A stretch of 64,000 bases of DNA, taken from assembly GCA_000181795.3 (NCBI GenBank), contig CM012953.1, forward strand, positions 11,388,416 through 11,452,415. The letters are read 5' to 3'. Source of the DNA: Trichinella spiralis (taxonomy: Eukaryota; Nematoda; Enoplea; Trichinellida; Trichinellidae). Each line of letters starts with the position of its first letter. The first letter of the stretch is position 1. A program made the position numbers and the translations under genes. A model generated the notes under the pieces. The model saw only the letters and a program-made list of their open reading frames with translations. It had not been told where the DNA came from and did not search any database. Below are positions 46,755 through 57,239 of this stretch, in pieces.

Positions 46755-48628
46755 CCGTTTACAGGCCGAACTAGTTTCCCGTGTAACAAGTGACTTGATA
46801 TTAATGAATTTAACTGTAAATACGTTCACTAAGGCACTGCAAAAGAGTCAGCTTGATTATTTTACGATAAAGTGTTTTTTGAGACGGTTCCCATATGGTA
46901 ACGAAGGCATGTTCTCTGGCGCGTTTACTATTACTCTCTAATAACGTGTTTTACGAGTAATCATTGCGATTCAATGAGCAATAACGTCCTAAAATGTCGA
47001 TTTATTTTATTAAATTTTACATTATTTTTAAATATAACAGAATATTTGGAGAAAAAACAATTTCTAATGGACTTAGACTGCTGGTGAACACAGTTACGTA
47101 GAAACGCGATGATACAATGGAAAGCACTTCCTATGCAATCTTTCTCTGCACTCGACACAACGTAGCAGGCAATTTTTCTTACAAACACGACATCGTCCCT
47201 GGGAAATCGGCTCAAGATAATGTTCTTGCGTTATTCTCAAGGTTTCTGGTGGATGAGCTCTTCGTCCAGTCCGAATGGTTAGCTGAGGTTTTGCTCGTAG
47301 AAGATGTGTTGTGATATCTCTTGTGAAATCCAGATGTGACAGGGCAATGGAACTCTCTTGGTGCAATTCCCTGTGTAATCGCCAAGCTGCGACAACAACA
47401 AGGTTCAGTGCATTTGAGAATAAATTCCACCACCACTTTTTTTTATCTCAAACGAGGCCTGTAACTGGACAGCAGCTTATCCAAAATATCTACACCATCC
47501 ATTGATGTGTTGTATCTTCGCACAATTTCCGGCATTCTGATTTTCACGTGCTTCTTTTGCGACTGTAAGTATCGCTGCACTGAGTCGGTTGGGTGATGTG
47601 TTAAGTGATTAGAAGCCAGAGTGACAACGGCGTTGTCGTTCCATCTACAAACATAGACGGTGCCGTTGCATACGTGATCAAAAAAGCCTCTGTGTTTCTT
47701 TTTCACCTCGTCAACCGCATTATCGGTATCTTTCTTGTCCTCGAGTTTTTCATTGTTCCAGTTGTTCGTATCATTTTACCTGAAAGTTTCTCCAGAAGAT
47801 CGTATGAGGCAAAGAAGTTGTTAAAGTACAGCTCATGTTTTTCAGGTCTTTCCAAAACTGAAATCATTTCTTCAATGATTTTCATTCCCAGACGCTCACT
47901 TTTTTTTCTCTCATCTCTCCCAGCATAAATCTTCAGCGCGTATGGGTAACCGTTTGCCGATGACATTGTCCATATCTTGTAGCCAAATCTTATTGGCTTA
48001 CCACGTATGAACATTTTGCAACTGTGGCGACCGTAGTAAGGTACCATTCCTTCGTCGATGGACAGCTGCTCATGGAAAATACCGAACTGCCTATGCTTAT
48101 GCAACTGTCCAGCAAAAGGAAAGGAAAAACAGCACATGTGACTGTTTTTCTGCTTTTCCCAGATTCCGCTGAACGGGCAAAAGGTCACTTTTGTCTAAGT
48201 TTTCACGTTATATTCAGTGTAGCATAAATTCTATTATTAGGTATGATTATCCATTGTTACCATATGGTAACACATGACTTTAGCACAACTCTCTTCGACG
48301 TATAATCACTAACGACTGTTTATTTTGTGATGCATAAAAAGGGACCCTTCTGCCTAATAAAAGAAGGCAGCTGTGTAATGCCTCAAGCTATTTGCTGAAA
48401 TTTTGTGTTGAAATATCAGCACGAGCTCAAAAAGCTGAAAATTCGCTCTTACTAAAATGACAATAAGTCTACCAATTTTTATTCAAAAAAGATGATATTA
48501 CTTTCATTTGAAAGAACTAACTTAAAGGAATTTGAATATGGCAAAATAATTTCCTAGATAAATGAGATTATGTGTCAATAAAGCACCAAACTTTGGGTTA
48601 CCACATGGAAACAATGGCATGTAAACGG
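46755..48628 (-). mobile_element. Defective piggyBac-type DNA transposon
   Basis: A minus-strand piggyBac transposase remnant is enclosed by imperfect terminal inverted repeats. The left end reads CCGTTTACAGGCC...TTTCCCGTGTAAC (46755-46787). The right end read on the other strand gives CCGTTTACATGCC...TTTCCATGTGGTAACC (48628-48594). The flanking tetranucleotides TTAG and TGAA are each one step from the TTAA target used by this superfamily. A subterminal motif, GGTT.CCA.ATGG.AAC.A.GGCATG, occurs near the left end (about 46884-46912) and inside the right end (48596-48620). A palindromic variant lies near 48252. Length about 1.87 kb. Confidence 0.72.
47091..48189 (-). pseudogene. piggyBac transposase, N-terminally deleted and frameshifted
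   Basis: The DDE core begins abruptly (CPFSGIWEKQ...), so roughly the first 200-250 residues of the family are missing and only about 400 bp remain to the right end. Visible motifs: LSIDEGMVPYYGRHS with the first catalytic Asp; then FNNFFASYD, where the family has a DN.F motif, so the second catalytic Asp is Asn; and TSMDGVDILDKLLSSYR with the third. A frameshift lies near 47705. Just past the 47443 stop the frame resumes in a WWW-containing segment and shifts again near 47360. It ends with a CX2C/CX2C/CX2C Cys-rich finger (CRVCKKN, CVECRE). Both the D-to-N change and the lesions make it inactive. Confidence 0.85.
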
Positions 48629-48635
48629 TGAAGTA

Positions 48636-48923
48636 CTGATTTCTCTCAATTAACTCCGCCTACTTTTTCTCATTTAAATTTCATTGGCTGTCGCTCAGCT
48701 AAATTTCATTGGTTGTCAGCCTGATGGGATTCGGTTGCCTAGAGAAGGGATTGCTTAACTCTAAACTGACTAAGCTAACATGACACGTCAGGGACAATAA
48801 CTAGGAAAATTCATAAGTGAACACCACGTTTAATTTCAATGAAATTCTGTTTCATGCATCAGAGCAACAACCAATGAAATTCAATGCGAATAAAAAGTAG
48901 GCGGAGTTCGTTGGAGAAATCAG
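48636..48923. mobile_element. Foldback MITE with about 55-bp inverted repeats
   Basis: The left arm 48636-48691 (CTGATTTCTC...AACTCCGCCTACTTTTT...AATTTCATTGG) is mirrored by the right arm about 48868-48923 with about 80 percent agreement. Both arms contain ACTCCGCCTACTTTTT or its complement. About 175 bp lie between the arms, with no coding potential. No convincing target duplication was found. It begins within ten bases of the piggyBac right end, so the two may be related or one may have inserted at the other's edge. Confidence 0.72.
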
Positions 48924-49099
48924 GTCAACTCCCATTCTGTTGCATTTTTATACGACCATTTTTCAACGATCAATCAAATTGTCAAGTGAGACAACAGAAA
49001 AATATACATTCATTAATAGGGAAAATGGCAGAAGATCGATGGCTTTTTGTTCAGAAATAAAATTTTCTGACTGCAGAGTTAAACGCAGCGTACAACGTC

Positions 49100-49224
49100 A
49101 CTGAAGAGTTTGAATCAGTGAGCAATTAGACAAGGAAAACCAATACGACAAAGATTTGACGGTCCAATAAAATAGCGTGGGCAAAGACCAATAAGAGAAA
49201 AGTGGGACCGAATAAAACCACCCC
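49100..49224 (+). repeat. CCAAT-rich dispersed repeat, copy B (one arm)
   Basis: Contains GAAGAGTTTGAATCAGTGAG, then CAATTAGACAAGGAAAACCA, GACGGTCCAATAAAATAGCG, GACCAATAAGAG and the terminal GGGACCGAATAAAACCACCC. The end matches the outer end of the insertion at 57871 in inverse orientation. It is a single arm rather than a full palindrome. Confidence 0.8.
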
Positions 49225-49336
49225 ATATTCTATTTTAGCTCACTCAGCGCGTGCTTAAGCGAACCAAAGTTACATAGTAGCTAACGTAGCTCCAACAATG
49301 ATACTTGATCCAAGCGCCCACTTTGGCGTAAGAGTG
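49225..49336. repeat. Left part of a repeat split by the Ty3/gypsy insertion
   Basis: This sequence (CTATTTTAGCTCACTCAGCG..., CACTTTGGCGTAAGAGTG) is a paralogue of 61267-61375. Its continuation is found on the far side of the retrotransposon, from 53147 (AGTGCGTAATAGCGGAAG...GGCACTTGAT), and matches 61376 onward. The two halves were therefore contiguous before the element inserted. Confidence 0.85.
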
Positions 49337-49690
49337 TGTAACGAGCCACTCCCTCGGGCAGGCTCGTGGACTTCCTCTACCGCGCTATTGGTGCATTCGT
49401 CACTAAACGGCGACAGACCGGTATTGACAGGCGGGTTTCCCTTTCTTTCCTATTCGCGCTTTCTTGATGGCATTATAACAATCAAACAACAGTCAGTAAG
49501 TATAGTTTTTATTGGCGACTGCCAGCAAGGACCGCCAACGATGCGTTACAGCAAGCTTTTTCGACCACACAACAACGACCCGCACAAGTACACCCGTACT
49601 ACCGTACTCCACCTCTGATCTTCAAGTCCAAGTCTGCTTACGGTAGCTTCACCTTTCTTCCGCTACGTCGTATGGAGCGTTGTTAGCGTA
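49337..49690 (-). repeat. 3' LTR of the Ty3/gypsy element
   Basis: Aligns with 52802-53146 across most of its length, for example GCATTATAACAATCAAACAA, TATAGTTTTTATTGGC and TCAAGTCCAAGTCTGCTTAC. Insertions and deletions include an extra block near 49437-49460. The inner boundary is approximate because the copies diverge after CTTCCGCT; a pyrimidine run just inside (about 49700-49712) would be the polypurine tract on the element strand. Confidence 0.85.
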
Positions 49691-49699
49691 TGTAGTGTG

Positions 49700-52600
49700 C
49701 TCCTCTTTTTGCGCCCTACTCCCCACGTCTCAGCGTCCTGCTGCCGGTCGTGGTATACATTCAGGCAGTCGAAATGTACCACCAACCGTTGCCTTCCACC
49801 ACCTTTCTTCTCTACGCGGTATGTGCTTCAGTCCAGCTTTTTCTGGACTTCGTACGGGCTGTCCCAGTAAGCCCCAAGTTCGGTCTTCGTCGGGACTTGC
49901 ATCCAAACACGGTCGCCCGGTTTGTACACAGGTCCATGGGCTTTCTGGTCTCTCCAGAACTTCTGGCGCCCCTGCTCTCGGCCAGCCCTTCCCCGTACCG
50001 TCTCGTAGAGCCGCTCCAGGTCTTGCCGCAGCCGCTGTGTGTACTCTCCTACCGACTGTTCTGGCATGTCTCTCAGGAGGCCGTACACCAGGTCAATCGG
50101 TAGCCGGAGCTCTCTGCTGAACACAATTTGGCTGGGGGTTGCACCCGCTGTGTGGTGAACACTGGATTGATAGGCGAGGAGGACTCCATCAAGGTGGGCA
50201 TCCCAATCGTCGGGGTGATCGATGGATGCCTTCGCCAAAAGGTCTGAATTTCAGGGTGCGGTTCATCCGCTCCACCCGGCCATCAGACTGCGGGCGGTAG
50301 GCTGTGGCCTGGGTTTTGGCCACCCCGAACAGCTGGCACACCTCCTTCACGAGTTCAGACTCAAAGTTCCTACCCTGATCAGAGTAGAGCGTCTCTGGCA
50401 CTCTGTAACGGCAAAAGATGCCATTCACCAGCGCCGTAGCCACGGTACGCGCCTCCGCGTTTGGCAGCGCAAACGCCTTCAGCCACTTCGAGAAGTAGTC
50501 GCATACCACTAAGATGTACCGGTTCCCGCTCTGCGTTTCTTCCAGGGGCCCCACTATGTCCATACCCACCCGTTGGATAGGGTAGCCGACCGGAAGGAGA
50601 TGCATAGGGACCTGGGGCTTCTTTGTCGGGACCGCCCGTGCAGCGCACGTCTGGCATGCCCTGCACCAGTCCTCGACGTCTTCCCGTTGCTGAGGCCAGT
50701 GATATCGCTGGCGTACCTTTGCCAGCGTCTTCGTCACACCCAGGTGGACCCCTGATTGGCGGTTGTGGATGGCGGCCAGGATCTCCGGGACCCTCTAGGT
50801 CCGTGCCAATCCCATGCTGCGTTACAGTATGGCTGAGGTATTGCACGCTCTGGCGCATAAGCTGGCACTTCCCTGGCTTAACTTTAAGTCCCACCGCTCG
50901 CAGGCGTGACAACACCTCTTCCAGCCGCTCCAGATGTTCTACCTCTGTCCTACCGAAGACGATGATGTTGTCCAACTAGACGACGCAGGTCTTCGAGGTC
51001 AGACCTCTCAGAGCGGTCTCCATCAGGCACTGGAACGTTAGCAGGGCGTTGCACAAGCCGAATGGCATAACGCGAAACTGAAAGATCCCAAGAGGCTTGG
51101 AAAACGCGGTCTTTTTGCGATCACACTATGCCACTTCCACTTGCCAATACCCGGACGCCAGGTCCAGTGTGCTGAACCACTGGGCCCCTGCCAGTGCGTC
51201 CAAGGTATCAACTATACGCGGGATCGGCTGCGCGTCCATGCGCGTCACCGCATTCAGCTTGCGATAATCGACGCAGAATCAGTGCGAGCCATCTCTCTTC
51301 TGCACAGGACTACCGCTGAGCTCCATGGTCCTGAGGCCGGTTTCATACTCTTGATCGCAGCATCTCATGAATCAGTTGGTCCATCACCGCCCTTTGTGAT
51401 TGCGGGAGGCGGCGAGGAGGCTGTTTCACTGGTCGGGCCCCTGCCGTCTCGATGCGGTGTTGGACGAAATTCTTTCGTCCCAGGTCAGTCTCACCACGTG
51501 AGATAGCCTTCCCGCACCGCCGGAGTACGCCGCTGAGGGCCCGCTTACCCCGCGGCGAGCACTCCGCCCCGTCCACCAGGGAGCGTCCCCACTCTTCCAG
51601 GTCACCGTTGTTGGTCTCGGGTCCCTCCCTTACGGTCTCCTCCAATGGTACCTCCCAAGGACCTGGCGTAATCCAGGCGCATTCGATGCTGGGACGTGCT
51701 GCTTGGGCAGGTTTGCGGACAATCCGGACCCTAGAGCCGTCCGTCATGGTCATCTCCCAGGCTTGCCAGTCGATCACCTTGACGAACTGGTTGAAGAAGT
51801 TCGTACCCAAAATCCCCGGTACGACCAGGCTCTCCACAACTGCGACGTATATACGTCCTCTCCAGTTTCTGATCTGAAGGGACCACATTCCCTGGCTGCA
51901 GAGGCGCACCTTTCGCCCCTCACATAGTAGGATGGAGCCTTTGGATAGCGCATAGCTCCCATTGGTGGACTTGTGCCATGTTGAGAGCGGTACTATGGAA
52001 ACAACCGCCCCACAGTCCAAAAGGAGTGAAATCTCCAGCCCATTTACTTTACCTGTAACGGACGGTGATTGTCTAGCTTGGATTTCCGTCATTGCCAGGA
52101 GACGGTGATCCCTGGTTCCACTGCTCGAAGCACGCGCCGACCGGGTTCGGGCCCGTGGCGGGGGATAGTCTCGTCGAAAGTGGCCCAGGCCACCGCACTC
52201 GAAGCACTCCATTGCCCTCCGTGTGGGTTGCAAGTAAGACGGCCGTTTCCCGAGGCAGCATCGTCGACTGTTCTCCGCCAGCCTTCCTCGATCTCAGTTA
52301 CTCTTTCCGCCAACTGGCGTGTCTTTGTGAGAGCCGCCAGCTCCCGCAGGCAGAGCTCTTGATGGAGTTCTTTGGACGCCAGGCCGATGATGAAACGGCT
52401 GACCAATTTGCTTACTGATTTCCCGGCTCTGCGTCCCATTTCGGCCACTTCGCGTGCGAAGTCTCGGATAGGCTGATCCTTTCGCTGCGCAGGCCACTGA
52501 AACGCATTTCCAACCGGATCAGAGACTCGCTCAGGCCGTAGGAAGTCAGCAGGCGACGTTTAAGCTCCTGCCAGGAACTGTCCCGTGACGACCCGGGCGA

Positions 52601-52740
52601 GAACAGCTCGCGTCGCACCGCTTCCGTCATAATCAGGCGAGCGCTAGCGGCTTGGTGGGAGGGGGGCACACCAGAGACGAAATGAAGTCTTCGACCGTGT
52701 CCATCCACTCAGTCAGATCCATTTCCAAGGAAAAGGCAGG
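49700..52740 (-). pseudogene. gag-pol remains of the Ty3/gypsy element
   Basis: Gag-like helices at 52708-52412 need a frameshift near 52450 to continue (RRAGKSVSKLVSRFIIGLAS) and another near 52230 to enter pol. The zinc knuckle is CFECGGLGHFRRDY, with the last Cys replaced by Tyr. The protease motif is LLLDCGAVVSIVP, with the usual DTG/DSG as DCG. RT keeps [11 protein letters not shown] and PFGLCNA, but the YLDD box is preceded by a stop and reads LDN. RT then fuses near 50800 directly to the integrase zinc-finger region; the rest of RT and all of RNase H are deleted. Integrase retains VVCDYFSKW, YSDQGRNFESE and GRVERMNR, with a further frameshift near 50230. Confidence 0.9.
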
Positions 52741-52801
52741 GGGTGGACAGTAACAAGCAGTTGCGGCTCCCCTCAACGCCATTTCCCTGACAGACCCCAA
52801 A

Positions 52802-53146
52802 TATAACGAGCCGCTCCCTCAGGCAGACTCGTTCACTTCCCCCACCGCGTTATTGGCGCATTCATCACTAATCGGCAACAGGCCGGTACTGACCGGTGGG
52901 TTTCTGGCATTATAACAATCAAACAACAGTCAGGAAGTATAGTTTTTATTGGCTACTGCGAGCAATGACCGCCGACGATGCGTTACAGATAGCTTCTTCG
53001 ACCACACAACGACCCTGCACACGTACACCCGTACTACCGTACTCTACCTCTGATTTTCAAGTCCAAGTCTGCTTACGGTAGCTTCACCTTCTTCCGCTTC
53101 TTTGTCTGGAGGAATAGAGTTGCTAGCTCGGTCTGCGTCCGCTACA
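52802..53146 (-). repeat. 5' LTR of the Ty3/gypsy element
   Basis: About 345 bp. On the minus strand the LTR starts TGTAG and ends in TTATA, where the partner LTR ends in TTACA. Just inside lies TTTGGGGTCTGTCAGGG, a candidate primer-binding site beginning with TGG, although no tRNA was matched. Confidence 0.85.
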
Positions 53147-53420
53147 AGTGCGTAATAGCGGAAGTAGGCACTTGATTTTCAGGTACAGTTAACTGTCGTA
53201 TCGAGCAGTTTGATTTTAAATTTATCCAGCTCTATGGTGATTTGTATGAACCCTTCAATTACCTAGTTATTTTGGCATAATTTGGAATTATTTATGATGC
53301 CATTGTTGACTACCAAGATTCATGGCTGAATTTAATATAACTTCGTGAGAAATGTTCTACAAATATTAATTGAAAAATCACTTTCAATTCACCCTAATCA
53401 CGCAACATTCTGTTGCACTT
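53147..53420. repeat. Right part of the split repeat
   Basis: Homologous to about 61376-61600. Both copies keep one similar reading frame (NCR.EQF.FKF.QL) without being clearly coding, which may reflect a decayed element protein of unknown type. Similarity fades after about 53400. Confidence 0.7.
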
Positions 53421-53588
53421 TTATGTAAAAAATTTACATTCTTTGAAGGAAAAATGGTGTAAAAACAAACTGTTTCATTAAATCAGATAAATAATTTGTA
53501 CTGTCGTTTGTGAACTGTAAAGATGATATTGAACCAGAACCTTAAACATTAGTGATGCATTTCAACAAAGAAGCATCGTTAATGTGTG

Positions 53589-53930
53589 TACTGTGAACAG
53601 AAGTACAGTACACCAGTACTTGATTATCTTTAAAACGGTAATGTTATATGTAGAATCTTTGTGACGTGTGTAGTGGTCTTTGGTGACGTCACGTGTCAGT
53701 CGTGTTTTTACCGTGTGGTCATTTTATTGTATTACGATATTGATTTTAGTGTTTCTTTTGTCCACCCGTTTTGAGTTTGCACTAAATAAACGGTGTGAAC
53801 AATCAACTGGGTTTTGTTGAATCACGTTCGATTCTGCGAGGAAGACAATCGCGTGCGAACAGTTGGAACTGCACCTGAATAAATCAGATACACCTTGAGG
53901 ATAAAGTTGCGCTTCATTGCGTTCGCAACA
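53589..53930 (+). repeat. BEL/Pao-type LTR, upstream copy
   Basis: Begins TACTGTGAACAGAAGTACAG and ends GTTCGCAACA. It aligns end to end with the downstream LTR at 57803-59407 once two insertions are removed from that copy (342 versus about 347 bp). Shared blocks include AATAAACGGTGTGAACAATC and GATAAAGTTGCGC. The expected TG start is TA here. No target duplication was found with the far side of the downstream LTR. Confidence 0.8.
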
Positions 53931-54205
53931 TTTTGTTTCTCAGAGGCGTATTTGGTTAATTACATCGAAGCAGCGAGCTTGGCGCGTTTCAAGCTCTTGG
54001 ACACACCTTCTTGTCACGAGTTGGGCAACAGCTTGGAGTTGTTTACGAAATCTTCAAGTTGAAACGGTTAGCTTGGCGTGATCGACGCAATACCCAAGGT
54101 AAAATTGCTATCCTCTTCGAAGTAGTTGGTTGTGAACAAGGACCGGTTACACGTTCTATTGGAAGAGATTTACCAACTGTGTAGAAGTTCAAAGAACAGA
54201 TCTTG
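53931..54205 (+). other. Leader between LTR and phosphofructokinase, with an ATG-less open frame
   Basis: About 270 bp of coding-like composition. One frame is open from about 53966 to a TAG at 54182-54184 and reads like protein (KLKRLAWRDRRNTQGKIAI, then CEQGPVTRSIGRD). It is in the same frame as the phosphofructokinase ATG, which follows seven codons after the TAG. A second frame is open over the first half. I do not recognise either product. It may be the mRNA's 5' UTR, a captured gag piece, or another gene's fragment. Confidence 0.35.
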
Positions 54206-56746
54206 ATGTCGGAAGAACTTGACAGCGAGACGAATGCACTGGCAAGCAGCACTTTTAGGACGCGGTCAGTGGATATGAGTCTCTCAAAGAATGGCTCTAC
54301 TGTAGGATTATCTCCGTCTCTCAAATCAAGTGCGTCGGTTCCGCTCATGGAACGACTGCTGGATGAGTGTTCAAATGAGTTTCCTTTCAAACGCACCAAC
54401 AGTGCCATTTGCAGTCTCACTCGCGATAGTGAGCACCTGCGTCCGCATTTGCACAAGGGGCGTGTACTGGCAGTGCTGACATCCGGAGGGGATTCTCCAG
54501 GTATGAACGCAACGTTGAGAGCAGTGTGCCGTATGGGATTGTATCTAGGTTGCCAAGTTTACTTCATCCACGAAGGCTATCAGGGTATGGTCGACGGCGA
54601 CAGATACATAAAAGAAGCAACTTGGAACAGTGTTAGTGATATAATTCAAAAAAGTGGAACTATCATCGGCAGTGCACGTTCGAAAGATTTTCAAACAAGA
54701 CAGGGTCGTCTGAAGGCTGCGGAAAATTTAATGAAACGCAGCATCACAAATTTGGTCTGCATTGGCGGCGATGGCAGTTTGACAGGTGCGAACACATTTC
54801 GCCAAGAATGGCCGGAATTGTTAGGCGAATTGGTCGAGAGTGGTCGCATTAGCGCAGAAAAAGCCAAACAATTTCCCAACATCAACATCGTCGGATTGGT
54901 TGGTTCGATTGATAATGATTTCTGCGGAACCGACATGACCATCGGTACGGACACCGCTTTGCACCGAATCATCGAAGCTGTCGATGCCGTTCAATCTACT
55001 GCCCAAAGTCATCAACGATCTTTTGTGATCGAAGTTATGGGACGACATTGTGGTTATTTGGCATTGGTGGCCGCGTTGGCTTCTGAAGCAGATTGGGCTT
55101 TCATTCCTGAATGGCCACCGCCGGCTGATTGGCGCGATATTTTCTGCACCCGCATGCAACAAGCTCGAGAACAAGGACAACGAGTGAATATTATTATTTG
55201 TGCAGAAGGAGCGGTCGACCGTGACGGCAATCCAATTACAAGCAATATGATTCGAAATTTGATCGTCGATCGTCTACACTACGATACCAGAGTGACCGTT
55301 TTAGGTCACGTACAGCGTGGTGGCAATCCGTCCGCGTTTGATCGTCTGCTTGGAAGTCGCATGGGCGCTGAAGCGGTTTTGGCGTTGATGGACACTTCCC
55401 AGGATGCAGAATCTTGTGTTATTGCATTGGACGGCAATTCTATCGTCCGTGTACCTCTGATGCAGTGTGTCGAACGTACTCAGCTTGTACAAAAGGCGAT
55501 GAAAGAAAAGAACTGGGAATTGGCGGTCAAGTTGCGAGGTCGAAGTTTCCAAAGAAACTTAGAAACGTACAAGTTGTTGGCAAAGTTGCGCCCGCTGACC
55601 GAAAAGGGAAATCTGAGCGGTGGTCACATTTTCACGCTAGCTGTGATGAACGTCGGCGCCCCTGCTTGCGGCATGAACGCGGCCGTGAGATCCTTTGTTC
55701 GCAACGCCCTTTGCCACAATTGCAGGGTGTTGGCCGTGAAAGATTCATTCGAAGGTTTAGTGAAAGGCAACGTGCAGGAGATGAATTGGTGCGACGTGAG
55801 CAATTGGTCCATGTTTGGCGGTTCATTTTTGGGAACGCAGAAGTTGTTGCCGACTAAAAATATCGAAAAGGTGGTCGAACAGTTGCGCCATTTTAAAATC
55901 GACGGTCTCTTTTTGATCGGAGGTTTCGAGGCTTTTCATTCGTGCTTAATCATGGCTGAAAATCGTGACAAATACAAAGAATTTTGCATCCCAATGATGG
56001 TTTTGCCATGTACCATCAGTAACAACGTCCCCGGAACCAGTTTTTCTGTTGGCTCTGATACAGCGTTGAATGAAATTTGCAATTTGATTGATAAAGTGAA
56101 GCAGTCAGCTACTGGAACAAAACGGCGCGTGTTCATCGTGGAAACAATGGGCGGTTATTGTGGTTATTTAGCAACGTTGTCCGCTTTGGCATCAGGAGCT
56201 GACAACGCGTACATTTTCGAAGAACCTTTCACTGTCGATGATATTAAAGAGGATGTACGCGTAATTGCGCAGAAAATGGTCAAAGGTGTTCAGCGTTACA
56301 TCATCATGCGCAGTGAAAATGCCAATCCAAATTACACAACCCAGTTCATCATGCAACTCTTCAGTGAAGAAGGCAAAGGTGAGTTCAGCACTCGTATAAA
56401 TATTTTAGGACACGCCCAACAAGGTGGAAGTGCCACACCGTTTGATCGCAACTTGGCTACTCGAATGGCTGCGCATGCGGTGGAATTTTTGGTTGGCAAA
56501 TGTCAAGAATTTTTTCAACCCCACAACGGCCATGTTTTCACCAACACACCTGATTCGGCCGTATTGCTCGGCATTCAAGCACATCGATCTCAAGCGACGC
56601 CGATTCAAGAAATAAAAGAGAAGAGCGATTTTGTTCATCGTTTGCCAACGGAACAGTGGTGGCTGAAGCTGCGACCGTTGCTTCGCATTTTAGCCAAACA
56701 CGACAGCATATACGAAATGTCGGCCGTGAGGAAGGACTTGAAATGA
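54206..56746 (+). CDS. PFK: ATP-dependent 6-phosphofructokinase, intronless
   Basis: Commits glycolysis by phosphorylating fructose-6-phosphate to fructose-1,6-bisphosphate. The single 846-codon frame has no intron, stop or frameshift, whereas most host genes here have many introns. After an N-terminal Ser-rich tail of about 85 residues, the catalytic half has [40 protein letters not shown] with the catalytic Asp, and [12 protein letters not shown]. The regulatory half repeats the fold with drifted motifs: [40 protein letters not shown] and [14 protein letters not shown]. That is the usual eukaryotic duplicated architecture at full length. The ATG at 54206 is preferred; the TTG before it is not a eukaryotic start. 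It lies between two same-orientation BEL-type LTRs, with no visible poly(A) tail remnant. It may be a functional retrogene or a gene that lost its introns. Confidence 0.96.
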   Translation: MSEELDSETNALASSTFRTRSVDMSLSKNGSTVGLSPSLKSSASVPLMERLLDECSNEFPFKRTNSAICSLTRDSEHLRPHLHKGRVLAVLTSGGDSPGMNATLRAVCRMGLYLGCQVYFIHEGYQGMVDGDRYIKEATWNSVSDIIQKSGTIIGSARSKDFQTRQGRLKAAENLMKRSITNLVCIGGDGSLTGANTFRQEWPELLGELVESGRISAEKAKQFPNINIVGLVGSIDNDFCGTDMTIGTDTALHRIIEAVDAVQSTAQSHQRSFVIEVMGRHCGYLALVAALASEADWAFIPEWPPPADWRDIFCTRMQQAREQGQRVNIIICAEGAVDRDGNPITSNMIRNLIVDRLHYDTRVTVLGHVQRGGNPSAFDRLLGSRMGAEAVLALMDTSQDAESCVIALDGNSIVRVPLMQCVERTQLVQKAMKEKNWELAVKLRGRSFQRNLETYKLLAKLRPLTEKGNLSGGHIFTLAVMNVGAPACGMNAAVRSFVRNALCHNCRVLAVKDSFEGLVKGNVQEMNWCDVSNWSMFGGSFLGTQKLLPTKNIEKVVEQLRHFKIDGLFLIGGFEAFHSCLIMAENRDKYKEFCIPMMVLPCTISNNVPGTSFSVGSDTALNEICNLIDKVKQSATGTKRRVFIVETMGGYCGYLATLSALASGADNAYIFEEPFTVDDIKEDVRVIAQKMVKGVQRYIIMRSENANPNYTTQFIMQLFSEEGKGEFSTRINILGHAQQGGSATPFDRNLATRMAAHAVEFLVGKCQEFFQPHNGHVFTNTPDSAVLLGIQAHRSQATPIQEIKEKSDFVHRLPTEQWWLKLRPLLRILAKHDSIYEMSAVRKDLK

Positions 56747-57239
56747 TGGTCACTTTTGTTCTATTCTCTAGCCTAGTGTGAACAATAATGATTATTATTC
56801 TAGTTTGATTGATAATAATAATAATAATATGATCTTTATGGATGGAAACTGGCCTCTAAAAATTAATCCATGTAGTAGGAATTCACTTTTTTATTCAATA
56901 ATTACTTTTTTTCTTCCATTTCTAAAACAATTTTCTAGTTCTCCCCCTTCCTCTCTATTCTTTCTATGAAAATTTTCATATAATCTGTAGTCAACAGCAG
57001 CATGATGTTATACAATTTAAGCAGCTGCAAAATGATGGATGCCATCCATCAGTTTGATGCCATTTTCCACTTTCACATATTTAGATTCAGGATGCATCAA
57101 AAGAAGAGCGACTGACTTTGTTTTGTCTGCTCTATATGAATTCATTATTCACTGCGTAAAGCACTACAGATTGAATATTCTTTTTTCTCATTATCCCGTA
57201 AAAGTTTGTCTAAATAAATAAATAAATATGTATGTACGC
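56747..57239. other. 3' flank of phosphofructokinase
   Basis: Probable 3' UTR, with a (TAA)n run near 56812 and AATAAATAAATAAATA at about 57213-57228 that could serve as a poly(A) signal. The BEL integrase fragment starts just after it. No gene seen. Confidence 0.5.

Larger units (their letters stand above)
49337..53146 (-). mobile_element. Ty3/gypsy LTR retrotransposon, internally deleted
   Basis: A minus-strand element with order gag, zinc knuckle, protease, reverse transcriptase, integrase. It is bounded by two LTRs of about 350 bp. Outer ends are TGTAAC (49337) and CTACA (53146), and both sides carry the tetranucleotide AGTG (49333-49336 and 53147-53150), read as the target duplication. 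A paralogous empty site exists at about 61370. GC content (over 55 percent internally) is far above the surroundings, suggesting a distinct codon-use origin. At about 3.8 kb it lacks the end of RT and RNase H and cannot be autonomous. Confidence 0.92.

Noticed and set aside
54043-54456. 137-codon minus-strand frame overlapping the PFK start
   Set aside because: Antisense shadow of the PFK N-terminus and leader.
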